Assembly (NCBI RefSeq): GCF_014930365.1
Contig: NZ_JABXWI010000019.1
Location: 89,601-153,600 of the forward strand
Direction: 5' to 3'
Length of the DNA: 64,000 nucleotides
From: Streptomyces caniscabiei
GTDB lineage: Bacteria > Actinomycetota > Actinomycetes > Streptomycetales > Streptomycetaceae
Shown here: in pieces, positions 1 through 7,162 of the stretch
Layout of the letters: every line of letters starts with the position of its first letter
Position numbering within the stretch: position 1 is the stretch's first letter
Notes under the pieces: model-generated
Databases searched by the model: none
What the model saw: only the letters and a program-made list of their open reading frames with translations
Told to the model about the DNA's origin: nothing
Made by a program: the position numbers and the translations under genes

Positions 1-177
1 GGCGCACAGCCCGAAGAACATCGCGATGCCGCCGAGGCGGGGCGTCGGTTCACGGTGGACGTCACGCGCACGAACCGCCGGCATGGCTCCGGCCACGATC
101 GCGAACTTCCGTACCGGCCCTGTCAGCAGGTACGTCACCGCGGCCGTGATGCAGAGCGTCAGGAGGTATTCACGCAC
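1..177 (-). CDS. MraY/WecA-type polyprenyl-phosphate sugar-1-phosphate transferase (N-terminal part, runs off the left edge)
   Basis: Only the first 59 codons are present. The product opens with a short N-tail and a hydrophobic segment and reaches a PRLGGIAMF motif near residue 50, which is the signature entry of the MraY/WecA/TagO family. Those enzymes move a sugar-1-phosphate onto undecaprenyl phosphate at the cytoplasmic membrane. The GTG start at 177 has a GGGGAA-like ribosome binding site just upstream. In Streptomyces a gene of this kind sits between glyA and the ATP synthase operon, which fits the orientation here. The exact substrate cannot be told from this fragment. Confidence 0.8.
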   Translation of the reverse strand, partial: MREYLLTLCITAAVTYLLTGPVRKFAIVAGAMPAVRARDVHREPTPRLGGIAMFFGLCA

Positions 178-318
178 GGGCTTCCCCACAGGTCTCGCTG
201 GCCATCACAGCCTCACACCCTAGCGATGCGCGCGACGGTGCACGCATACGGTGGAGGACATCCGGGTAGCGACGATGGTTGCACGTGATGCTGTGCCTGG
301 TGGTGCGTCTACCCCACC

Positions 319-1557
319 TCAGCGCGGATACGGCGGAAATCTTCCGGCCAGGTCCCGTACTTCTTCACGCGTCCGCTTGCCGTCGCCGCCGTCCCTGAGG
401 GCCCCCGCGAACAGCACCGCGAGCCGCGCCATCTCCGCCTCGCCCATGCCCTGGGTGGTCAGCGCGGCCGTGCCGAGCCGCAGGCCACGGGCGTCCCCGT
501 GCGGCAGCGCACAGCAGTCCAGGACCATCCCGGCGGCCGCGAGCCGCCCCTTGGCCGTGCGGCCGTCCACCCCGAGCGGCGCGGGGTCGACGGTCAGCAG
601 GTGGGTGTCGGTGCCGCCGGTGACGACCACGAGCCCCTGCTCGGCCAGCCCCCGGGCCAGGACGCGGGCGTTCGCGACCACCTGATGGGCGTACGCGGTG
701 AACGCCGGGGTTGCCGCCTCCCCGAACGCGACGGCCTTCGCGGCGATGGTGTGCATCTGCGCGCCGCCCTGGGTGAACGGGAACACCGCCCGGTCGACCC
801 GCTCGGCCAGCTCGCTCCCGCACAGCAGCATCCCGCCGCGCGGCCCGCGCAGCACCTTGTGCGTGGTGGCGCACACGATGTCGGCGTACGGCACCGGGTT
901 GGGCGCCGCTCCCCCGGCGACCAGGCCGATCGGATGGGCCGCGTCGGCGATCAGATACGCCCCCACCTCGTCGGCGACCTCACGGAAGAAGGCGTAGTCG
1001 ATGTGCCGGGGGTAGGAGATGGACCCGCAGACGATGGCCTTGGGGCGGTGGGTACGGGCGAGGGTGCGGACCTGCTCGCGGTCGATGAGCCCGGATTCGG
1101 CCTCGACCCCGTAGCCGACGAAGTCGAACCAGCGGCCGGAGAAGTTGGCCGGCGAGCCATGGGTGAGGTGACCGCCGAAGTGCAGGCCCATGGCGAGGAC
1201 GGTGTCGCCGGGGCGCAGGAGCGCCGCGTACGCGGCCAGTACGGCCGAAGAGCCGGAGTGCGACTGGACGTTGGCGTGTTCGGCCCCGAAGAGGGCCTTG
1301 GCCCGCTCCACGGCCAGCCGCTCGGCGACGTCCACCATCTCGCAGCCGCCGTGGTAGCGGGCGCCCGGGTAGCCCTCCGCGTACTTGTTGGCGAGCGGCG
1401 ACCCCAGCGCGGCCAGCACGGCGGGCGAGGTGAAGTTCTCGGCGGCGACGAGCTGCAGCGTCGTCGCCTGCCGATCGAACTCACCGAGCAGGATGTCGGC
1501 CAGCTCAGGGTCCTGCCGCCGCAGGACATCGGCCTCTAGGACAGGGGTGACCGACAT
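319..1557 (-). CDS. glyA: Serine hydroxymethyltransferase paralogue (PLP enzyme)
   Basis: A 412-residue fold-type-I PLP enzyme of the SHMT family, which interconverts serine plus tetrahydrofolate with glycine plus methylene-THF. NKYAEGYPGARYHGGCE lies near residues 57–73 and the PLP lysine is Lys234 in ATTHKVLRGPRGG. Two substrate-site positions differ from E. coli GlyA by eye: the Ser of ASEN is Ala (AAEN, 38–41) and the second Tyr of RYYGG is His (RYHGG). The PLP His–Lys and the arginine of the GLRLGT motif remain. The ATG at 1557 has GGAG six bases upstream and is preferred over an in-frame ATG at 1617. Streptomyces often carry a second, canonical glyA elsewhere, so this copy may have a shifted substrate range. 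Confidence 0.87.
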   Translation of the reverse strand: MSVTPVLEADVLRRQDPELADILLGEFDRQATTLQLVAAENFTSPAVLAALGSPLANKYAEGYPGARYHGGCEMVDVAERLAVERAKALFGAEHANVQSHSGSSAVLAAYAALLRPGDTVLAMGLHFGGHLTHGSPANFSGRWFDFVGYGVEAESGLIDREQVRTLARTHRPKAIVCGSISYPRHIDYAFFREVADEVGAYLIADAAHPIGLVAGGAAPNPVPYADIVCATTHKVLRGPRGGMLLCGSELAERVDRAVFPFTQGGAQMHTIAAKAVAFGEAATPAFTAYAHQVVANARVLARGLAEQGLVVVTGGTDTHLLTVDPAPLGVDGRTAKGRLAAAGMVLDCCALPHGDARGLRLGTAALTTQGMGEAEMARLAVLFAGALRDGGDGKRTREEVRDLAGRFPPYPR

Positions 1558-1648
1558 GATGGACTCCGGGGCGACGTGTTGTGGAGCGGCTCGCTCGCTG
1601 TGATGACGTACGGCCAATGTAGACCCGCGGGTCTACACGCGCCCGGTG

Positions 1649-2320
1649 TCACGCCCTCGCGGGTACCCCCGTGAGGGCCGTCACCACCGGATCGAGGGCC
1701 TGGTGTATCTCGTCGCCCACCGACCGGAAGAACGGCAGCGGGGCCCCGTACGGGTCGTAGACCTCGTCCGCCTCGGCGGTGGGGGCCAGGAGCCACCCGC
1801 GTAGAGCGGCGGCGGCACGGACCAGGGCACGTGCGCGGACGACCATGCCCTCCTCCAGGGGAGGGAGCGTGGCGGGGTCGATCGCGCGGACGAGCCGGGT
1901 GAACTCCTTCAGCGTGAAGGTGCGCAGCCCCGCGGAGTGCCCCATGGAGATGACCTGCGCCCGGTGGTCACGCGTGGCCGTCAGCACCAGGTCGGCCCTG
2001 ATGACGTGCTCGTCCAGCAGCTCGCGCCCGGTGAAGCCGGAGGCGTCCGCGCCGAAGTCCGCGAGGACCGCCTCCGCGTTCGCCTCCATCGGCGCCCCCT
2101 CGTGCCCCCACGTCCCCGCGCTCTCGACGATCAGCCCGCCCCACAGCGGGTCCCCGAGCCGGTCCGCCAGGGCGTGCCGGGTCAGCCGCTCGGTGATCGG
2201 TGAGCGGCACACGTTGCCGGTGCTGACGTGGAGGATGCGGAAGGTGTCCCGCGGCAGCCCCGTGAAGGTCCGCGTCTCTTCCCCGTCCCATATGCCACGC
2301 CCCGCGTCAGGGGCCGTCAA
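1649..2320 (-). CDS. Low-molecular-weight tyrosine phosphatase-like protein lacking the catalytic cysteine
   Basis: A 223-residue protein with the LMW-PTP fold signature. The P-loop reads VSTGNVCRSP at 32–41 instead of V-C-x-G-N-x-C-R-S, so the nucleophile position is Ser33 (codon AGC, checked in the DNA) while Cys38, Arg39 and Ser40 remain. The general-acid loop DPYG is present near residue 190. Family members need that first Cys for phosphotransfer, so this copy is probably inactive as a classical phosphatase or has another role such as phospho-ligand binding. The start is TTG, overlapping the sua5 stop as TTGA, with GAGGTGG five bases upstream, so translation is probably coupled to sua5. 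Confidence 0.85.
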   Translation of the reverse strand: MTAPDAGRGIWDGEETRTFTGLPRDTFRILHVSTGNVCRSPITERLTRHALADRLGDPLWGGLIVESAGTWGHEGAPMEANAEAVLADFGADASGFTGRELLDEHVIRADLVLTATRDHRAQVISMGHSAGLRTFTLKEFTRLVRAIDPATLPPLEEGMVVRARALVRAAAALRGWLLAPTAEADEVYDPYGAPLPFFRSVGDEIHQALDPVVTALTGVPARA

Positions 2321-2964
2321 TTCGCCACCTCAAGGTCGGGTACGACCTTGCGGAGCTCCTCCGCCGACAGGGCCCCGGCGCGCAGCAGCACCGGCACCTT
2401 GCCCGTGACGTCGACGATGGAGGACGGCTCGTTGCCGGGGGTCGGGCCGCCGTCCAGGTAGACGGAGACGGAGTCGCCGAGCATCGCCTCGGCGGCGTCG
2501 CAGTTCTCCGGCGCCGGGTGCCCGGTCAGGTTGGCCGAGGAGACCGCCATGGGGCCTACCTCGGTCAGCAGCTCGATGGCGACCGGGTGCAGCGGCATGC
2601 GCACGGCGACGGTGCCCCGGGTGTCACCGAGGTCCCACTGCAACGACGGCTGGTGCTTGGCGACGAGCGTGAGCGCGCCCGGCCAGAACGCGTCGACCAG
2701 CTCCCAGGCCATCTCGGAGAAGTCCGTGACCAGGCCGTGCAGGGTGTTCGGGGAGCCGATGAGCACGGGCGTGGGCATGTTGCGCCCCCGGCCCTTGGCC
2801 TCCAGGAGATCGGCCACGGCCTCCGACGTGAACGCGTCCGCGCCGATGCCGTACACGGTGTCCGTCGGCAGCACCACGAGTTCGCCCCGGCGAATGGCGG
2901 ACGCGGCCTCGCGCAGACCGGTGGCGCGGTCGGTCGCGTCGTTGGTGTCGTATCGCCGTGCCAT
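2317..2964 (-). CDS. L-threonylcarbamoyladenylate synthase (Sua5/YrdC/TsaC family)
   Basis: A 215-residue YrdC-domain protein that makes threonylcarbamoyl-AMP from threonine, bicarbonate and ATP, the first step of the t6A modification of ANN-decoding tRNAs. Visible family motifs are LPTDTVYGIGADAF (32–45), KGRGRNMPTPVLI (near 57–69) and the SSANLTGHPAP block around 141–151. The length matches the YrdC-only form with a short C-terminal extension. The ATG at 2964 follows a GAGGAGG ribosome binding site eight bases upstream. The gene sits in the prfA–prmC–sua5–ptp–glyA run, so its likely role is in the translation machinery. Confidence 0.93.
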   Translation of the reverse strand: MARRYDTNDATDRATGLREAASAIRRGELVVLPTDTVYGIGADAFTSEAVADLLEAKGRGRNMPTPVLIGSPNTLHGLVTDFSEMAWELVDAFWPGALTLVAKHQPSLQWDLGDTRGTVAVRMPLHPVAIELLTEVGPMAVSSANLTGHPAPENCDAAEAMLGDSVSVYLDGGPTPGNEPSSIVDVTGKVPVLLRAGALSAEELRKVVPDLEVAN

Positions 2965-3033
2965 TTAGCGGGCCTCCTCGTACACGTACTGCTGGGGGGT
3001 TGTCGTCGGGCGCGTGCTCATGTCCGTGCTCAT
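2965..3033 (-). CDS. Possible 22-codon coupling ORF between prmC and sua5
   Basis: A tiny ORF begins with an ATG overlapping the prmC stop codon (ATGA) and ends with a TAA directly abutting the sua5 ATG (TAAATG). The 22 residues are polar, rich in Ser, Thr and Gln and end in EEAR; the last codons supply the sua5 ribosome binding site. The exact head-to-tail fit on both sides suggests translational coupling between the two genes. There is no recognisable domain, and a chance ORF cannot be excluded. Confidence 0.35.
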   Translation of the reverse strand: MSTDMSTRPTTTPQQYVYEEAR

Positions 3034-3878
3034 CAGGGCAGCGCCTTGCGGGCGGTCGCGAACCGCGGCCGGTTGTTGAGGTCCGGGTGGTCGGCCGCGT
3101 CGGCCCAGCCCCGCTCCTCGGTGAAGATCCAGGGCACCTGGCCGCCCTGGGTGTCGGCGTGCTCGATGACGACGACACCGCCCGGGCGCAGGAGCCGGTG
3201 TGCGGTGCGTTCCAGGCCGCGGATCAGATCCAGGCCGTCCTCCCCTGAGAACAGGGCGAGTTGGGGATCGTAGTCGCGGGCCTCGGGCGCCACGTACTCC
3301 CACTCGGTGAGCGGGATGTACGGCGGGTTGGAGACGACCAGGTCGACCTGTCCGTCGAGGTCGCGGAAGGCGTCCAGGGCGTTGCCCTGGCGCAGGTCGA
3401 CGCGGGAGCCCGCCATGTTCTTGCGGGTCCACGTCAGGGCGTCCTCGGACAGCTCCACGGCGTGCACACGCGAGCGCGGCACCTCCTGGGCGAGGGCGAG
3501 GGCGATGGCACCGGAGCCGGTGCACAGATCGACGATGAGCGGCTCGACGACGTCCATCGCGCGGACGGCGTCTATGGCCCACCCGACCACCGACTCGGTC
3601 TCGGGCCGGGGCACGAACACCCCGGGCCCGACCTGAAGTTCGAGGTAGCGGAAGTAGGCGCGCCCGGTGATGTGCTGGAGCGGCTCGCGCTGCTCGCGCC
3701 GGGCGATGACCTCCCAGTACCGGGCGTCGAAGTCGGAGTCCTTGACGGTGTGCAGCTCGCCCCGCTTGACGCCGTGCACGAACGCGGCGAGCTCCTCCGC
3801 GTCGTTGCGCGGCGAGGGCACGCCGGCGTCGGCCAGACGCTGGGTGGCCTGGGCCACTTCCGCGAGCAGCAGGTTCAC
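3033..3878 (-). CDS. prmC: Release factor glutamine N5-methyltransferase PrmC (HemK)
   Basis: A 281-residue class I SAM methyltransferase that methylates the glutamine of the GGQ motif in release factors. The N-terminal helical recognition domain is followed by the SAM-binding segment IVDLCTGSGAIALALAQ and the hallmark NPPY motif in SNPPYIPLTEWEYVAPEAR. The GTG start at 3878 has GGAGGACTT immediately upstream. Its substrate gene prfA lies directly upstream (stop 3918), a conserved pairing that supports the call. Confidence 0.96.
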   Translation of the reverse strand: MNLLLAEVAQATQRLADAGVPSPRNDAEELAAFVHGVKRGELHTVKDSDFDARYWEVIARREQREPLQHITGRAYFRYLELQVGPGVFVPRPETESVVGWAIDAVRAMDVVEPLIVDLCTGSGAIALALAQEVPRSRVHAVELSEDALTWTRKNMAGSRVDLRQGNALDAFRDLDGQVDLVVSNPPYIPLTEWEYVAPEARDYDPQLALFSGEDGLDLIRGLERTAHRLLRPGGVVVIEHADTQGGQVPWIFTEERGWADAADHPDLNNRPRFATARKALP

Positions 3879-3917
3879 GCAAGTCCTCCGTCGTACTTCT
3901 TCGTGCTCGTACGTGCC

Positions 3918-4994
3918 TTACGCGGCCGCCAGCTTCGCGGCCGAGTCCGCGTCGACGCAGGCCTGGATCACCGCGTCGAGTTCACCGTCCAGGACCTGGT
4001 CCAGGTTGTAGGCCTTGAAGCCGACGCGGTGGTCCGAGATGCGGTTCTCCGGGAAGTTGTACGTACGGATCTTCTCGGAGCGGTCGACGGTACGGACCTG
4101 GCTGCGGCGGGCGTCGGCGGCTTCCCGCTCCGCCTCCTCCTGAGCCGCGGCGAGCAGCCTGGAGCGCAGGATACGCATCGCCTGCTCCTTGTTCTGCAGC
4201 TGGCTCTTCTCGTTCTGGCAGGAGGCGACGACTCCGGTGGGAAGGTGCGTGATGCGCACGGCGGAGTCGGTGGTGTTGACGGACTGGCCGCCGGGCCCGG
4301 AGGAGCGGTAGACGTCGATCCGCAGGTCGTTCATGTTGATCTCGACGTCGACCTCCTCGGCCTCGGGCGTGACCAGCACACCGGCGGCGGAGGTGTGGAT
4401 GCGGCCCTGGGACTCGGTGGCCGGCACGCGCTGGACGCGGTGCACGCCGCCCTCGTACTTCAGCCGGGCCCAGACGCCCTGGCCGGGCTCGGTGGCGCCC
4501 TGGCCGCCCTTGGTCTTCACGGCGACCTGGACGTCCTTGTAGCCGCCCAGCTCGGACTCGGTGGAGTCGATGATCTCGGTCTTCCAGCCGACGCGCTCGG
4601 CGTACCGGAGGTACATGCGCAGGAGGTCACCGGCGAAGAGCGCGGACTCGTCACCACCCGCACCCGCCTTGATCTCCAGGATGACGTCCTTGTCGTCGGA
4701 CGGGTCCCGGGGCACGAGCAGCAGCCGCAGCTTCTCCGTCAGCTCCTCGCGCTGCTTCTCCAGCACCTTGACCTCGGCGGCGAAGTCCGGGTCGTCCGCG
4801 GCGAATTCGCGGGCCGTGTCGATGTCGTCGCCGGTCTGCTTCCAGGTGCGGTACGTGCCGACGATCGGGGTCAGCTCCGCGTAGCGCTTGTTCAGCTTGC
4901 GCGCGTTGGCCTGGTCCGCGTGGACCGACGGGTCGGCGAGCTTCTTCTCCAGGTCGGCGTGTTCCCCGACCAGTTCCTCGACCGCCTCGAACAT
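3918..4994 (-). CDS. prfA: Peptide chain release factor 1
   Basis: A 358-residue class I release factor that reads UAA and UAG and triggers peptide release in the ribosome. It contains the GGQ motif in SSGPGGQSVNTTDSAVRI and a typical RF-1 N-terminal coiled region. The length is normal for the family. The ATG at 4994 starts MFEAVEEL, the usual RF1 N-terminus; AGGGAG lies about nine bases upstream. It is followed by prmC, which modifies its GGQ glutamine. Confidence 0.97.
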   Translation of the reverse strand: MFEAVEELVGEHADLEKKLADPSVHADQANARKLNKRYAELTPIVGTYRTWKQTGDDIDTAREFAADDPDFAAEVKVLEKQREELTEKLRLLLVPRDPSDDKDVILEIKAGAGGDESALFAGDLLRMYLRYAERVGWKTEIIDSTESELGGYKDVQVAVKTKGGQGATEPGQGVWARLKYEGGVHRVQRVPATESQGRIHTSAAGVLVTPEAEEVDVEINMNDLRIDVYRSSGPGGQSVNTTDSAVRITHLPTGVVASCQNEKSQLQNKEQAMRILRSRLLAAAQEEAEREAADARRSQVRTVDRSEKIRTYNFPENRISDHRVGFKAYNLDQVLDGELDAVIQACVDADSAAKLAAA

Positions 4995-5085
4995 CTCTCC
5001 GGCTCCCTGTACGACGTACGACGTTGTGAGTGGCTGCGCTCCTGAGCCGCACCCATGGGCTGCACATCTGTGTGCCGCACCGCAA

Positions 5086-5131
5086 AGCGCCGGTCCCGAC
5101 GCCCCCGATGGGGGCGCCGCGGACCGGCGCT
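5086..5131 (-). terminator. Hairpin after rpmE
   Basis: A perfect 11-bp stem (AGCGCCGGTCC with GGACCGGCGCT) encloses a second GC stem, GCCCCC–gat–GGGGGC. It lies 10 bases after the rpmE stop and before prfA. In minus-strand orientation it is followed only by a short TTTGCGG, so it may act as a terminator or attenuator. Confidence 0.65.
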
Positions 5132-5140
5132 GGGGGCTCG

Positions 5141-5362
5141 CTACTTCTTGGCAGCGGCAGCCTTGCCGAAGCGGGCCTCGAAGCGGGCCACGCGGCCACC
5201 GGTGTCGAGGATCTTCTGCTTGCCCGTGTAGAACGGGTGGCACTCGGAGCAGACCTCGGCACGGATGGTGCCGCTCTCGATCGTGCTGCGGGTGGTGAAC
5301 GACGCGCCACAGGTGCAGCTGACCTGCGTCTCGACGTACTCGGGGTGGATGTCGCGCTTCAA
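5141..5362 (-). CDS. rpmE: 50S ribosomal protein L31 (zinc-binding type)
   Basis: A 73-residue L31 beginning MKRDIHPEY. It retains the zinc-ligand cysteines (CTC near residues 16–18 and CSEC near 36–39), so this is the zinc-containing C+ paralogue rather than the Zur-controlled C– form. The start is a TTG at 5362 with AGGAG six bases upstream; a longer in-frame reading back to 5446 lacks such a site and would add residues unlike L31. It lies upstream of prfA on the same strand. Confidence 0.95.
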   Translation of the reverse strand: MKRDIHPEYVETQVSCTCGASFTTRSTIESGTIRAEVCSECHPFYTGKQKILDTGGRVARFEARFGKAAAAKK

Positions 5363-5527
5363 GGTGTCTCCTAGTTTCGGGAGGGCGCCGGGTCGCTGCC
5401 GCGGGATGCGAGAGCGTGAACCGGAGCCGACGTACCAGTCTGCCATTCACTGGCGTCATCTCCCAAAACCAGGGGGTGCGCACAGGTATTCCCACGACTG
5501 CCGACGCGCTTGCCGCTGACCCTGCGT

Positions 5528-5654
5528 AGCTGCGGGCAGCTGACCGTACCCAGCTGCGGGCAGTCCTGGCACGCCCGGCCATGCCCACCTGCGGGCGGCA
5601 CGCCGCTGCCTCGCCCTTTCCAGCTGCGGGCAGTCGTGCCGCTGGGGCGGCACG
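5528..5654. repeat. Cluster of CAGCTGCGGGCAG repeats with a hairpin, between rpmE and the LCP gene
   Basis: The 424-bp gap between rpmE and the LCP gene holds four copies of a 12–15-bp word, AGCTGCGGGCAG(TC), at about 5528, 5552, 5587 (degenerate) and 5622. The last runs into a 7-bp hairpin, CGTGCCG–ctgggg–CGGCACG (5635–5654). The same word-plus-hairpin is, from memory, a multicopy intergenic element of Streptomyces chromosomes. I see no gene here. Confidence 0.7.
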
Positions 5655-5760
5655 GGTGGGCGCAGGCGGCGCCCTGTCAGCGCCGGTAAGGGCCTCCCCC
5701 GGTCGGCACGCGCCATGGGGTGCCTCGTGCTCGCCGTGGGCGGCTGCCGGCCGTACGGGG

Positions 5761-5790
5761 CTGGTCGCGCAGTTCCCCGCGCCCCTTTAA
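5761..5790 (+). repeat. Dispersed repeat copy 1 (core CGCAGTTCCCCGCGCCCCT)
   Basis: This is one of at least six copies in the window of a GC-rich element whose core reads CGCAGTTCCCCGCGCCCCT. This copy runs straight into the stop codon of the LCP gene, whose TAA is the reverse of the TTA at 5787. Position at gene ends recurs in other copies. Confidence 0.8.
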
Positions 5791-6941
5791 GTGCCGGCGG
5801 CCACCACGCCCCCGGCGGCCCCCGTAGCCGTCCCCTTCGTCGCCGACTTCGGGATCGACCTGTCGGCCTTCAGCGCGGCCCAGACCCGCTTCGACTTCGC
5901 CTCGTCCACCAGGACGCGGTTCGGGTCGGCGGGGTCGTACTGGACAGGCATCGTGACCATGGTCATGTTCTTGGAGCCGATGCCCTTGAGCCCGTTGGCG
6001 AAGGACGCGAGCTTCTTGACGCTGTCCAGGTCGGAGTCCGTGGTGACGGCGTCGGTCGCGGACTCGGCGAGGTCGTAGATCTTCTTGGGGTTGCTGAAGA
6101 TCCCGACCGACTCGACCTGCTCGATCAGCGCCTTGATGAACGCCTGCTGGAGCTGGATGCGCCCGAGGTCGGACCCGTCCCCCACCCCGTGCCGCGTCCG
6201 CACGAGCCCGAGCGCCTGCTTGCCCGTGAGCGTGTGCTCCCCGGCCTTGAGGTCCAGATGGCTGTCGGGGTCCTTGATGTCCTTCGTGGTGGTCACAGGA
6301 ACCCCGCCGAGGACGTTGATCAGCTTCTCGAAGCCCGCGAAGTCGACCTCGATGTAGTGGTCCATCCGGATCCCCGTCATGGACTCCACGGTCTTCACCG
6401 CACACGCGGCGCCCCCCGTGGAGTACGCGGAGTTGAACATCGCGTACGACGCCGCCGGATGCGTCTCGCCCTTCGCGTCGGTGCACTCGGGCCGCTCGAC
6501 GAGGGTGTCCCGGGGTATGGAGACCACGCTGGCCCGCTTGTGGCCCTCGTAGACGTGCACGACCATCGCCGTGTCGGAGCGGGCGCTGCCGTCGTCGACA
6601 CCGCCGCCCAGCTTCTTGTTGCTGCCCGAGCGGGTGTCGGAGCCGAGGACCAGGATGTCCTGCGAGCCGTTGTCGACGTCGAGGGGCCGGTCGGTGCCGA
6701 GGGCCTGGTTGATGTCGACGCTCTTGAGGTTGCCGTTGAGCTTGAAGTAGAGGTAGCCGATCCCGGTGCCGCCGAGCACCAGGACGCCCGCGGCGGTCCA
6801 GACGACGGCCAGCGCCGCTCTGCTGTGCCCTTCGCGGGGCTTGCGGCGGCTTCCCTTGGCCGCGCGGTGGCGCGGGCCGGTGGTGCCCGTGGTGCCCGTC
6901 TTCCCCGGTATGCCGGCGTCCGGCGTGCTCTCGGCGGACAT
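5787..6941 (-). CDS. LytR-CpsA-Psr (LCP) family cell-wall glycopolymer ligase
   Basis: A 384-residue membrane-anchored protein: a basic Ser/Thr/Gly-rich cytoplasmic tail, one transmembrane helix near residues 45–67, then an extracellular LCP domain. Family hallmarks are GSDTRSG (near 100), SARSDTAMVVHV, SIPRDTLV and a late RTRHG-containing block; the conserved Arg and Asp residues bind the polyprenyl pyrophosphate. LCP enzymes attach teichoic or other secondary polymers to peptidoglycan. The ATG at 6941 has GAGGAG six bases upstream. The C-terminus ends in a dispersed repeat (see 5761). Confidence 0.93.
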   Translation of the reverse strand: MSAESTPDAGIPGKTGTTGTTGPRHRAAKGSRRKPREGHSRAALAVVWTAAGVLVLGGTGIGYLYFKLNGNLKSVDINQALGTDRPLDVDNGSQDILVLGSDTRSGSNKKLGGGVDDGSARSDTAMVVHVYEGHKRASVVSIPRDTLVERPECTDAKGETHPAASYAMFNSAYSTGGAACAVKTVESMTGIRMDHYIEVDFAGFEKLINVLGGVPVTTTKDIKDPDSHLDLKAGEHTLTGKQALGLVRTRHGVGDGSDLGRIQLQQAFIKALIEQVESVGIFSNPKKIYDLAESATDAVTTDSDLDSVKKLASFANGLKGIGSKNMTMVTMPVQYDPADPNRVLVDEAKSKRVWAALKADRSIPKSATKGTATGAAGGVVAAGT

Positions 6942-7086
6942 GTGCTCCTCGTTCTCTCTCCGGTCGGTTACCCCCTGCGCTCAGGCCCAGGCCTGTCGGG
7001 TCGGAAGCGGCCAGGACGCCTGCTCGGCGTCCCAGGGCCGCTCCGCCCGGTCAGACGGGATATGCCGGGAAAGGGTTGCACGACGA

Positions 7087-7153
7087 ACGGTGCCCATCGC
7101 GCAGAGCACGATGGGCACCGTGTGTGACGATGAGCCCGGCGGGACCGGGCTCA
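7087..7153 (-). terminator. Two tandem hairpins after the trypsin gene
   Basis: Ten bases after the protease stop lies TGAGCCCGG–cggga–CCGGGCTCA (7131–7153), followed by a 13-bp perfect stem, ACGGTGCCCATCG with CGATGGGCACCGT (7087–7121). Both match the position of a transcription terminator for the minus-strand protease gene. They lack a long U-tract, which is usual in Streptomyces. Confidence 0.75.
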
Positions 7154-7162
7154 CCTGGTGTT

